Shown piece by piece: positions 51,279 through 60,541 of a DNA stretch of 64,000 nucleotides. Positions within the stretch are counted from its first letter, which is position 1. The number at the start of each line of letters is the position of its first letter. The notes under the pieces are model-generated. The model was not told the origin of the DNA and ran no database searches. It saw only the letters and a list, made by a program, of their open reading frames with translations. The DNA lies in contig NZ_JAPQNT010000010.1 of the NCBI RefSeq assembly GCF_028867965.1, forward strand, positions 1 through 64,000. The letters are read 5' to 3'. Source of the stretch: Flavobacterium sp. SUN046 (GTDB lineage: Bacteria; Bacteroidota; Bacteroidia; Flavobacteriales; Flavobacteriaceae). Position numbers and translations under genes: made by a program.

Positions 51279-54200
51279 ATGAAAACTCAAAATTTTATAG
51301 ATAAAGATAGAGTTCTTTTACCTTCTCAGGATTACGATTTATTGAGAAAAATAGGAATGCAATATATCGAAAAATATGGAAATTCATTATGGACAGACTA
51401 TAATGCACACGACCCTGGAATTACAATTTTGGAAGTGTTATCATATGCTATTACTGAATTGGGATATCGAACAAATTTCAACATTAAAGATTTATTAGCT
51501 AATAAAGATGGCGATATTTCTAATACTACTTTTTTCCCAGCAAATAAAATTTTGACAGGTTCTCCTTTAACTGAAATTGATTACAGAAAAATTTTACTCG
51601 ATATAGAGGGTATTTCTAATGCTTGGTTTTTGGCGACCAAAAAAGAAAAATTCCCAAAAGGAGTTAATGATTATGGTTATTTTATGCCAAATGATCCAAA
51701 TGATCCAAATGATTTTGCTTCTATAACTACAAACGAACGAAAATTATATTTAAATCCTTTAGATGATAAATTGAGCTTACAAAACTTGAACTCAAAAGGT
51801 GATGAAAATAGAAATTCAATTCTGATGAGAGGACTTAATAAAATTATTCTTGAACTTGAAGATGATCCTGTTTTAGGTGATTTGAATTCTACAAATATAG
51901 AGTTTGAATTTTTAAGTAATGATAAATGGATTCAAGTTTTGATAATTCCAATGTTCGAGTCTTGGAATGATGATAAGTCATTAGTTTTTGACACCATTAA
52001 TGAAGAGACAATTACACAAATTCCTAACGGAGTTTTATCAGATGCTAGTAGTGTAACTATTCGCTTTAAAAACTACGGAACTCTGATTGAATTGATAGTT
52101 AATCCATATAATTTAATTGAATTGGTTGATACGGTTACTTATTTTAATGATTTTGATAATGTAAGAAGTCTAGTTAAATTATACAAGGACAAGAAACAGA
52201 AAGTAAAAAATATTAATGAAGCTGTTATTGATAAATTGAACGAAAATCGAAATTTGAGTGAAGATTACTATAGTATAGAAACGATAAAAAGTATTCCTAT
52301 AGGTGTTTGTGCAAAAATAGAAATTGAGCCACAAATCAATGTTGTTGACATTATGGCACTAATTCAAATAACAATTCATAATATCATAAGCCCACCAATT
52401 CATTTTTATTCTTTGACACAACTATTAGATCAGGGTTTTGCAACAGAAGAAATTTTTGACGGTCCTAGTTTAGTTCATGGGTTTTTGAAAAACGAAGAAG
52501 TCTACAAAACTCAACTTCCAGATGCTATTCATGTCTCCGATATTATTGCAGCAGTTATGAAATTGGAAGGCGTAATTTCTATTAGTGAAGTTTTGTTAAC
52601 AGAATACGATCAATATGGAAAAGCAATTGAGAGTAAAAGTAACAAACCTTGGTGTCTAGAATTATCAGGTCAACAAAATCCAATTTTTTCAACTACTAAA
52701 TCAAGGCTTCAATTATACAAAAAAAATATTCCCTTTCTTTTATCTGAAGCAAATCAGATGATAGTAGATCAAAAAATTGAAATCTATAAATCATCGCAGC
52801 GAACAAAAAAAATGAAAGAATCGGAACTTGATTTTCCGTTTCCTATAGGGAATTTTTACCAATTAGATGAATTTTACAGTATACAAGATGAGTTTCCTAT
52901 AAATTATGGATTGGGAAAAAACACCTTATCGGATAAAGTTGAAGAAAAAAGAAAAGCTCAAGTAAAACAATTGAAAGGATATCTGCATTTTTATGATCAA
53001 ATTTTGGCTGATTTTTTCAAACAATTATATCACGCAAAAGATTTATTAAATATTAGCACTTTAGAGCAAACTTACTTTACAAGTTTTTTAGATAAAAATC
53101 CTTTATCTGGGGATCAATTTTATAATAAAGAACTTTACTCAGATGACTTAGAAGAAAAATTATTTTCTTTAGATTCTTACGACATTTCATTGTATGAGAA
53201 TAAGACTCTTTTTTACGACAGGCGAAACAGAGCATTAGATCATTTGATTGCACGTTTTGGAGAAAGTTTTAATGACTATGTTTTTATGATGTATCAAGTC
53301 AAACAAGAGACAAATAGTTTAGGTGAAATGGGATTAGAATATGAAGAGATAATTTTAGATAAACAAAGATTTCTAAGCCAATATCCTGAATTAAGTAGCA
53401 AGAGAGGTTTAGGTATGAATTATTTATTATCAGAAGATTATTTTTTAAGTAAAAACAGCCTAAACATTGGAACTTTTGAAATAAGTAATTTTGGAGGTTA
53501 CGAAAAAAGAGTCGCTAAATTACTGGGAATAAATGACCTAAACGTTGGAAATTTTAATATCGAGATATTAAATGAGAAGAAAATTAAAGTAAAATCAACC
53601 TTAGATTTAGCGCAGTACAAGGTAAATACATTTGATTTTCAGATGTTTGATACACGTCAATGGATCATTAATAATATTAACAATGAAAGTATTTATTCCA
53701 TTTTTAAAACCGAGTCTAGATTTTTTATTTACATTACAAGAGATACAAAAAAAATAGCACGATTTTCAAAAAGTTATAAAACAAGAATAGAAGCTGATCA
53801 GGGTCTAGTTGAAATATTTAATGCGGTTGATGAAAAAACAGAAAAATTCTTTTGTTTAGAGCATATATTACTTAGGCCTTTTAAGTTTTTTGATTCTATA
53901 GATGAAGAACATTTGATGTTACCTGTCTGTTTAAATGATGATTGTGATGACCCAGCTGGTAATGATCCTTATTCATTCAAAGCTACAATTGTAATTCCTG
54001 GATATCTTCCAAGATTCCAAAATATGACATTTAGAAAATATGCTGAAAAAGTATTCCGTCAAGAATCTCCCGCTCATGTTTTACTTAAAATATGTTGGGT
54101 AAACGAATCAGATATGAAGGATTTTCATCTTGTTTATAAAAATTGGAAGTCAACTTATAGTGTTTATCGAAAAATAAAAAATCATGATGCATTATTTTTG

Positions 54201-54347
54201 AATAACCATGTAATTAATCATAAAGCGCTTATAAAAAAAATAAAAGAATTGCATACAACTTATCCTGAGGGCAATTTATATGATTGTCAATATAGTGAAA
54301 CAAGTAACCCAATAATATTAGGAAATACCGCATTAGGAACTCTTTAA
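51279..54347 (+). CDS. baseplate protein, Afp12-like (1022 aa)
   Basis: Near residue 45 it has LWTDYNAHDPGITILEVLSY, AITELGYRTNFNIKDLLA, the hallmark of the second large baseplate protein in eCIS. FRQESPAHVLLKICWVNE near residue 935 is also typical. The middle has diverse beta-domains. It starts 3 bp after the Afp11-like gene. Confidence 0.85.
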   Translation: MKTQNFIDKDRVLLPSQDYDLLRKIGMQYIEKYGNSLWTDYNAHDPGITILEVLSYAITELGYRTNFNIKDLLANKDGDISNTTFFPANKILTGSPLTEIDYRKILLDIEGISNAWFLATKKEKFPKGVNDYGYFMPNDPNDPNDFASITTNERKLYLNPLDDKLSLQNLNSKGDENRNSILMRGLNKIILELEDDPVLGDLNSTNIEFEFLSNDKWIQVLIIPMFESWNDDKSLVFDTINEETITQIPNGVLSDASSVTIRFKNYGTLIELIVNPYNLIELVDTVTYFNDFDNVRSLVKLYKDKKQKVKNINEAVIDKLNENRNLSEDYYSIETIKSIPIGVCAKIEIEPQINVVDIMALIQITIHNIISPPIHFYSLTQLLDQGFATEEIFDGPSLVHGFLKNEEVYKTQLPDAIHVSDIIAAVMKLEGVISISEVLLTEYDQYGKAIESKSNKPWCLELSGQQNPIFSTTKSRLQLYKKNIPFLLSEANQMIVDQKIEIYKSSQRTKKMKESELDFPFPIGNFYQLDEFYSIQDEFPINYGLGKNTLSDKVEEKRKAQVKQLKGYLHFYDQILADFFKQLYHAKDLLNISTLEQTYFTSFLDKNPLSGDQFYNKELYSDDLEEKLFSLDSYDISLYENKTLFYDRRNRALDHLIARFGESFNDYVFMMYQVKQETNSLGEMGLEYEEIILDKQRFLSQYPELSSKRGLGMNYLLSEDYFLSKNSLNIGTFEISNFGGYEKRVAKLLGINDLNVGNFNIEILNEKKIKVKSTLDLAQYKVNTFDFQMFDTRQWIINNINNESIYSIFKTESRFFIYITRDTKKIARFSKSYKTRIEADQGLVEIFNAVDEKTEKFFCLEHILLRPFKFFDSIDEEHLMLPVCLNDDCDDPAGNDPYSFKATIVIPGYLPRFQNMTFRKYAEKVFRQESPAHVLLKICWVNESDMKDFHLVYKNWKSTYSVYRKIKNHDALFLNNHVINHKALIKKIKELHTTYPEGNLYDCQYSETSNPIILGNTALGTL

Positions 54348-54356
54348 AAATACATT

Positions 54357-57017
54357 ATGACAGTAATATCTAAATATCCCGTTTTTGAAGCTGATCAAGT
54401 TTTGAGTCAGAGCCATTTAAATAGCATTGTTAGCTATTTTGAAACACAAGATCGAGCCACCCGAAAAGGGTTAATTGGAATTGGAATAGTTTGTGGATTA
54501 GACGTTTCTTTTCCGACTACAACAAAAATAAAAATTAGTTGTGGAACAGCTTTGACCTCTTTAGGTTTTCAAATAAATTGGGAAGAAAAGATTTTTTCTA
54601 AGTATAAACTTGTTGATAAGTTATCAGATACTTTTCTTGCACCTAATTTAGTTCAAGAGCCTTTTTTAAGATCTATATTTGATTACACTTCCTTATATAA
54701 TAATTCTGTTTTTACAAATTTTGAAGAGTTAATTGAAGATCCGGTTACCACTTCAAAATCTAATCTGCTTGCCAATAAGCAGGTTACATCTATTGTTGAA
54801 GCAATTGATGTAAATACAATAACAACTTCAGATAAGTATATTCCAAATGCTAGATTCCTAGATGGTAAAGTTATTGTTCTATTATTAGAAGTGTCATTAA
54901 TTGATCAAAAAAAATGTTCAGAAACTAATTGTGATGACAAAGGAAAACGATTAGAATTTAATTTAAGACCTATCCTTATAAGTGCATCTAAGCTTGTTAA
55001 TTCAAATTTTTTAAATACTTCTTCGATAAAAAGTAAATTTGAATCTTTGTATTTAGAACGTTTTAATGCTCCTCAAATTACATTGATTAATGGCCAACAA
55101 TTATTGAACGCATTTGAATCAAAAGCAGGAAATCCACAAGTGATACTACAAATCGACAAAAAAATAAAAACCTTGTATACTAGTTTTCAAGATTCTTATT
55201 TTACATCTATTGATAGCTTTGATACTTTGTCAAATGTCAATTCAAAGGTTACTCAAGTGCTGCAAGCCAATCGTACTAAATGGCATGTACAATATGTATG
55301 GGATTGGTTAAATGATATCGTTGCAGCCTACAATGAAATTATAGATTATAATGAAAAGACTTCTTTTTCTTATTGTTGCTCTTCTACTTATGAATCGCAA
55401 TTTCCATTGCACGTTTTTCTCGGAAAAATTGAAACTAAATCAGGTAGGTTTCTTAGTGAAGAGACTGCATTACAACAATTTCAGACGGTAGCTAGGTTTG
55501 CAGGTTCTGATTACAATTTGATTTCTGATAATCAGAATTACATTACACCATGGATAAAAGTTTCTAGTAAAGAAAAGAAAGATGAAAAGTTGTCTTTAAA
55601 ATTATTACTTGAACGATTGGTTTTAATTTTAAATAATTTTTCTGTAGTTACATCAGAACAAACTTATATAGACAGTCCTGTGAAGGTGACCCCTTCTTTT
55701 TTAGGAGATTATCCATTGTCTAAAAAGTCTATTCCATATTATTATAGCCAGATACCATTATTGAACAGGGTATGGAATCCTAGAGCTACAATTAAAGGTA
55801 CTAATGATAAAATACTAAGTTATCATTCAGCACAATACAGTGCAGTTGCAACTTCAGTTTACCCTTTAAATTATGATATTGAGGCATATGATTTTTTTAG
55901 AATTGAAGGAATTATTGGCAGGACTTATAAGCAAGTTTTAGATTCATTATTAAGTATAAGAAAGAATTCACAACTCCCATTTAATGTGATAGCAATTAAT
56001 GCTATAAATCTTGATAATGTACTACTCAACATGTCAGCTCATATTGGTGAGTGGAATGATATCGAGTTAGATTATGATTTAGTTAGAAGAGATTGGGAAA
56101 ATGTTATTGGAAAATCTATTGAGTGGTTTGAAGCTAATTCAAAATTAATTGTACCTTATTTTAATATAAAACAAAAAAGAACGAAGCAACTTCCAATTAT
56201 ACAAACTTCATATGATCAATTTGTTACTTTACTCAAAAATGGAAGAAACTCTATGGTGGAATCTTTTTCGGATTTTATTAAACTTTATGTTTCATTTATT
56301 GGAGTATATGAAAAAATTGAAGCTATAGCAAATCAACAGCGAAAATTAATATTTGATGGTATGTCAACAAACGAAGATAAAATATTTGCTGAAGATCTTA
56401 TAGATCATTTTGATCAAATAATTTATGTATGTCAAAAAGGAGAATTTAGAGCATTGTATGAAGCGGCACAAACACAATGGAATAAGACATCAAAAGATTT
56501 AAGTTTAGTAAAGTTCATTGAAAAACATCCTGGTATGGAGCATAAAGCTGGAGTCACTAAAGGAGGTACATTCATACTTGTTTATCAAGATACTAGTGTC
56601 ATTCCAAGAAAAACAGTAAAACAAAACCCTACAGTGGAATTAGTTGCAAAACCATCTGTGACTTCTAATAGTAAGGCTATTGCAAATGAATTGGTTGTTT
56701 CTAAATCTGAGGTTTTTAATATTTCAATTGAAGACTATAAAACGAAGGTGCAAGCCTATGCATCAAATTATTTGACAGCTAATAGCTACAATCAATTGAT
56801 TCATTTTATGGATAATTTATTAACGGTTTCTTCTATAAAAGATGATTTGTATGGCATTCCAAATCAAACAGTAATTGCTGATTTTTACTTGCCCTATTTA
56901 TGCTGTTCTGAAGGGACTAGTATCAATTTTGTTATTGGAGATACAAATTCTGGACCTGCCGATTTTAATAATCCTGATTTTGCCTCAAATGATTTTTATA
57001 CTAATAAAATACTATAA
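54357..57017 (+). CDS. eCIS-associated protein of unknown role (886 aa)
   Basis: The N-terminal 70 residues carry FEADQVLSQSHLNSIVSYFE, RATRKGLIGIGIVCGLDVSF and GTALTSLGFQI, a block found at the start of large proteins in Bacteroidota eCIS operons (recollection). The rest has no known domain and includes long helical regions. Its position after the baseplate genes suggests an appendage, baseplate or fibre-attachment role. An enzymatic domain is not visible. Confidence 0.7.
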   Translation: MTVISKYPVFEADQVLSQSHLNSIVSYFETQDRATRKGLIGIGIVCGLDVSFPTTTKIKISCGTALTSLGFQINWEEKIFSKYKLVDKLSDTFLAPNLVQEPFLRSIFDYTSLYNNSVFTNFEELIEDPVTTSKSNLLANKQVTSIVEAIDVNTITTSDKYIPNARFLDGKVIVLLLEVSLIDQKKCSETNCDDKGKRLEFNLRPILISASKLVNSNFLNTSSIKSKFESLYLERFNAPQITLINGQQLLNAFESKAGNPQVILQIDKKIKTLYTSFQDSYFTSIDSFDTLSNVNSKVTQVLQANRTKWHVQYVWDWLNDIVAAYNEIIDYNEKTSFSYCCSSTYESQFPLHVFLGKIETKSGRFLSEETALQQFQTVARFAGSDYNLISDNQNYITPWIKVSSKEKKDEKLSLKLLLERLVLILNNFSVVTSEQTYIDSPVKVTPSFLGDYPLSKKSIPYYYSQIPLLNRVWNPRATIKGTNDKILSYHSAQYSAVATSVYPLNYDIEAYDFFRIEGIIGRTYKQVLDSLLSIRKNSQLPFNVIAINAINLDNVLLNMSAHIGEWNDIELDYDLVRRDWENVIGKSIEWFEANSKLIVPYFNIKQKRTKQLPIIQTSYDQFVTLLKNGRNSMVESFSDFIKLYVSFIGVYEKIEAIANQQRKLIFDGMSTNEDKIFAEDLIDHFDQIIYVCQKGEFRALYEAAQTQWNKTSKDLSLVKFIEKHPGMEHKAGVTKGGTFILVYQDTSVIPRKTVKQNPTVELVAKPSVTSNSKAIANELVVSKSEVFNISIEDYKTKVQAYASNYLTANSYNQLIHFMDNLLTVSSIKDDLYGIPNQTVIADFYLPYLCCSEGTSINFVIGDTNSGPADFNNPDFASNDFYTNKIL

Positions 57018-57040
57018 ATTAACTTTTAAAAAAAAATATT

Positions 57041-57796
57041 ATGACACGAGCTCAAGTAATTAATGATATCAATAAAATTGAAGACAATGGTACTAATACC
57101 GCATTAGAAGTAAGAACAGTTCTAACAGACTTATTAGATTTTTCAGATGAAGGGATAAGCGCAAATTCTCAGGGAATTACAACCTTAAATTTGAATGTAA
57201 ATAATTTGACTACAAGGGTAGTAACTTTAGAAAATAAGGTTGCTGTTCATGATACAGAGATTTCAACTTTAAATGGTAATGTCACTAGTATAGACAATGA
57301 TATCACTCTTATAAACGAAGAATTGGCTTTGATAGGAAAACCATTTCATGTTTGGAGTCCTACACCAGTAACCGATCAATATAAAAATTTATTATGGTAT
57401 TCATTTAAAGGATTCGTAAATGACAACGTCAACTTCACTTTTAAACTTAAAATTGTTGAAAATGATGGAGTCAATGGGAAAGACCATTATTTTGTTTTAG
57501 ATGGTGAGATAGTTAAAATTTTAGAAGGTATTTTGTTCCATTTTCCAAATGTAACAGATAAACTTTCTTTTGTTGTTTCTTCAAGAAATGCAAATAGAGA
57601 ACTAGTTCCATTTACTAAAATTTACACAGCTACAATTGATTTGTTTAATGATACTAAAACTAAAAAAAGCGGAATTCAATTAAATTTTTATAGTTCAAAT
57701 GGAACTGATAAAGATTTTCTAATTGTTGGTGATGAAATTTTTACTTCAATTCAGTTTCATTGCCCAGAGTTTAATTTTGATTTTAATCCTAAATAA
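57041..57796 (+). CDS. putative tail fibre / receptor-binding protein (251 aa)
   Basis: A short N-terminal helical part (TRAQVINDINKIEDNGTNTA) leads to a trimeric coiled-coil-like stretch (NLNVNNLTTRVVTLENKVA, VHDTEISTLNGNVTSIDND). A C-terminal beta domain of about 150 residues (HVWSPTPVTDQYKNLLWYSF to HCPEFNFDFN) follows. That is the layout of short phage tail fibres or needle tips; it is the best candidate in the operon for target recognition. Binding partner unknown. Confidence 0.6.
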   Translation: MTRAQVINDINKIEDNGTNTALEVRTVLTDLLDFSDEGISANSQGITTLNLNVNNLTTRVVTLENKVAVHDTEISTLNGNVTSIDNDITLINEELALIGKPFHVWSPTPVTDQYKNLLWYSFKGFVNDNVNFTFKLKIVENDGVNGKDHYFVLDGEIVKILEGILFHFPNVTDKLSFVVSSRNANRELVPFTKIYTATIDLFNDTKTKKSGIQLNFYSSNGTDKDFLIVGDEIFTSIQFHCPEFNFDFNPK

Positions 57797-58374
57797 AATA
57801 AATACACCAAATTTAAAAACAAATACTTACTATCAGTACTTAAGCTAAACATGTGGTAAAAAATGTTTTTTTAAATTTAAAAATGATAAAATTATCCAAA
57901 ATCAGAAATCTACTAAAAGGATAGTATGATTTTGGATAAAATTTAAAAAACTAATTAATTGATATCTTCCATTTTTCTAAATGGAAAGAGTACCTTTAAT
58001 AAATAAACCAAAACCTACTAAAAAGCCAGTTAGTAAAAGTAATCTAACAACTTTAATAACTAGTTTATCACTTTCACCAGCCACAAAGTTGGCAGAGAAT
58101 TTCAATGGGTTATGTTTCAAATTTGGCGTTAAAATATTTCTTTATTGATAATCAATATTTTAGGAATGTTGTTTTTTTAAATTATGTTTAAAAAAAGGTG
58201 TCTATAGTTTAATTAATACTTTTTAACCTTTTAAATTCAATAAAATGATGTTATTTCATACTTCATGTTTCAAATTTGGCGTTTATAAATTTTAATAATT
58301 ATGTCAGTTTACAAATATAAAAACAGTTAATATTAACAGATAAAATAACTGTAAATAATTCATTAATAATATAA
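57797..58374. other. 578-bp gap in the eCIS operon
   Basis: No plus-strand gene. It contains a 13-bp inverted repeat (TTATCCAAAATCA at 57892-57904 with its complement at 57927-57939), a small hairpin at 57967-57986, a possible small minus-strand ORF ending at 57977, and a 19-bp direct repeat (ATGTTTCAAATTTGGCGTT) at 58112-58130 and 58265-58283. No shared-type promoter box was seen. Confidence 0.6.
57977..58121 (-). other. possible small membrane ORF without clear start
   Basis: An open frame without ATG reads LKHNPLKFSANFVAGESD, then KLVIKVVRLLLLTGFLVGFG and LFIKGTLSI before a TAG. One TM helix is followed by the small hairpin 57967-57986. It has coding-like content but no good start codon; it may be a remnant duplicated by the 19-bp repeat. 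Confidence 0.3.
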
Positions 58375-60438
58375 ATGCATCAAATTCAAAAACATATTAT
58401 TTCTATTGATTGTTCTTCTAAACCTGATGGTACAGAAGTTCAAAATAGTTTAGGAGATTTGATGGAGAAAGAGTTTTATCCAAAATTAGAAAAGTTATTA
58501 GATCAATACCCTCTTGCTAATGCTACTTGGATTCTTGAAAAGATAGAAATTATTTTACCAACAATTTCAAAAAAGAATTGGAAGAATGAACTGGTAACTA
58601 ATGCCTTAAATGAGATTGAAAAATTTTTAAATTCTAATTTTGACAATGGTAATAACCCACAAATTAAGAAGTATTTTGATTCTAATAACAAAGTTTTGTT
58701 GAATTCTAATTATGCTGAATTTTTATTTTTCGAGTATTTACGAACAGGTTTATTAAATCAAAATTCGTTGTTTAAATCTGTATTAGATATTGAGCAACAA
58801 TTATTTGAACAAACTTTTTCATCACTTCAAAGAAAAAAGGCTTTCTGTGAAGAACTGGTTAAAGTAATATCTGAAAAACAACAAAATTTAATTCGATTTA
58901 TTTATACTATTTCAAGTGATATGAGAACTGTTCTTAAAAAAGAAAGAATAGGTTTTTTATTTGAAATAGCACCTTTATTAAAGAATGAAAAATTTGGATT
59001 AAAACTCTTTTCATCATCGCAAGAATATAGTAATTGGTTAAGTTTGTTCGAGTGGTCTTTGTATCTCTATGAAACTAATTCTAAAAATGCTATCTACCAA
59101 TTTAAAGAATCCTCGTTACTAAATTTTCAACTCAATGCTCCTCAAATAATTCAATTTTTTGACGTTTTAATTCATTTATCAAAGGATAAAATAGTAAGTA
59201 GTCATCTTGAAATGCTACTAGTTTTTAATGAGAAGATTAAAGAATATTCTGCTAATGAAATCAATCTTCAGACTGAAACTAATTTATTTTCAAATTCGAT
59301 AAACGACCAAAGAAAAGATTTTTTAACTGATTTTGAAATTAAAAATAATCATCAAGATGAAAATATAGATTTGCTCACAGATATCACAAAAGAAATAAAC
59401 GGACCTATTAAGGAAATTGAATTACTTGGGGATAAAGAGAAAAATAGCCTTAAAAACTTCGACGGTGATTCAACTAGTAGTTCTAAATTACGTACTACCG
59501 AATCGCCAGAGAGTATTGATAAAATAGCTTCCCATTTAAATATAATTGATGCGGATAACCTAAAAAAAATCACTTTAATAGAAAACGAATCAAGCGCTGT
59601 TGAGGCTAAAATTAATGATAATAACACACAATTTAGTAATGAATTTTTAGATACTACTTTCAAAGACAATATCAAAGAAATTAATGCAACAATAAATAGT
59701 AGTTCCATTGACAATACGGAATCTTTTAATCAAGAAAATGAGTTCAATACTGATAAAGAAAAAACAAGCCTTTCAGAGTATAAATCAGCACCTTCATTAA
59801 AAAATATAAAAAAAAGTGAAAAAATATATCCTAAATTGACTTATAGACGATTCAATTTAGATGAAAAAGATTCGGATAGTAAATTAATTGATTCAAACCA
59901 AGCAATAAAAAACACTAAATTGATTTTAGAAAATCCAATTTACATTGAAAATTCTGGACTTATCATTTTACATCCTTTCTTAATTCATTTGTTTGAGCAA
60001 CTAAAACTTTGTAATAATGAAAAATGGACTTCTAAAAGAAATCAATATAAAGCGGTTTTACTTACACAATATTTGATAACTGGTAACACTGTTTTTTTTG
60101 AAAATCAATTAGTTTTGAATAAGTTACTCTGTGGTTTAGAAGTAGATGCAGTTATTGACCTTACAGTTAAATTGTCTAGAAAAGATATCAATGAAGCAAT
60201 AGGACTACTTAAAGCAGTTATTGGTTATTGGGTAATACTTAAAAACTCTTCAATTGAAGGATTAAGAGAGACTTTTTTACAAAGAAACGGCAAGCTACTT
60301 TTTAAGAATGAAGAAACTATAGAACTCTGGGTTGAAAATAAAGGAGTAGATGTTTTAATGGCTCAAATACCTTGGGGAATTGGTATGATAAAAACGCCAT
60401 GGATGAAGCATTTTTTAGAATGCAATTGGAATAGATAA
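58375..60438 (+). CDS. contractile injection system tape measure protein (687 aa)
   Basis: The N-terminus (HIISIDCSSKPDGTEVQNSL, GDLMEKEFYPKLEKLLDQYP) and the C-terminal block (IENSGLIILHPFLIHLFEQL, YKAVLLTQYLITGNTVFFEN) match the CIS tape-measure family (Afp14-like). It sets tube length. A Ser/Asn/Asp-rich stretch at about 300-500 is poorly conserved-looking and probably variable. It ends about 100 bp before the cargo gene. Confidence 0.82.
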   Translation: MHQIQKHIISIDCSSKPDGTEVQNSLGDLMEKEFYPKLEKLLDQYPLANATWILEKIEIILPTISKKNWKNELVTNALNEIEKFLNSNFDNGNNPQIKKYFDSNNKVLLNSNYAEFLFFEYLRTGLLNQNSLFKSVLDIEQQLFEQTFSSLQRKKAFCEELVKVISEKQQNLIRFIYTISSDMRTVLKKERIGFLFEIAPLLKNEKFGLKLFSSSQEYSNWLSLFEWSLYLYETNSKNAIYQFKESSLLNFQLNAPQIIQFFDVLIHLSKDKIVSSHLEMLLVFNEKIKEYSANEINLQTETNLFSNSINDQRKDFLTDFEIKNNHQDENIDLLTDITKEINGPIKEIELLGDKEKNSLKNFDGDSTSSSKLRTTESPESIDKIASHLNIIDADNLKKITLIENESSAVEAKINDNNTQFSNEFLDTTFKDNIKEINATINSSSIDNTESFNQENEFNTDKEKTSLSEYKSAPSLKNIKKSEKIYPKLTYRRFNLDEKDSDSKLIDSNQAIKNTKLILENPIYIENSGLIILHPFLIHLFEQLKLCNNEKWTSKRNQYKAVLLTQYLITGNTVFFENQLVLNKLLCGLEVDAVIDLTVKLSRKDINEAIGLLKAVIGYWVILKNSSIEGLRETFLQRNGKLLFKNEETIELWVENKGVDVLMAQIPWGIGMIKTPWMKHFLECNWNR

Positions 60439-60449
60439 AAACAAAATTT

Positions 60450-60495
60450 ACGTATTTACACGGATTGACTTGAATACATAAATAATATATTTTTA
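60450..60495 (+). promoter_or_regulatory. shared-type promoter P60450 of the cargo gene
   Basis: ACGTATTTACACGGATTG (60450-60467), a 20-bp spacer (60468-60487) and TATTTTTA (60488-60495), 46 bp before the ATG at 60542. Identical architecture to P15446, although it lies inside the eCIS gene run on the other strand. Confidence 0.75.
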
Positions 60496-60541
60496 CAACA
60501 ATTGTTTCTAATTAACAGACAGTGATTTAATACATAATTTA

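Noticed and set aside
41007..60438. Prophage or type VI secretion system
   Set aside because: There are no capsid, portal or terminase genes and no TssJLM membrane complex, and the gene set and order match eCIS (DUF4255 cap, DUF5908, Afp11/Afp12-type baseplates, CIS tape measure).
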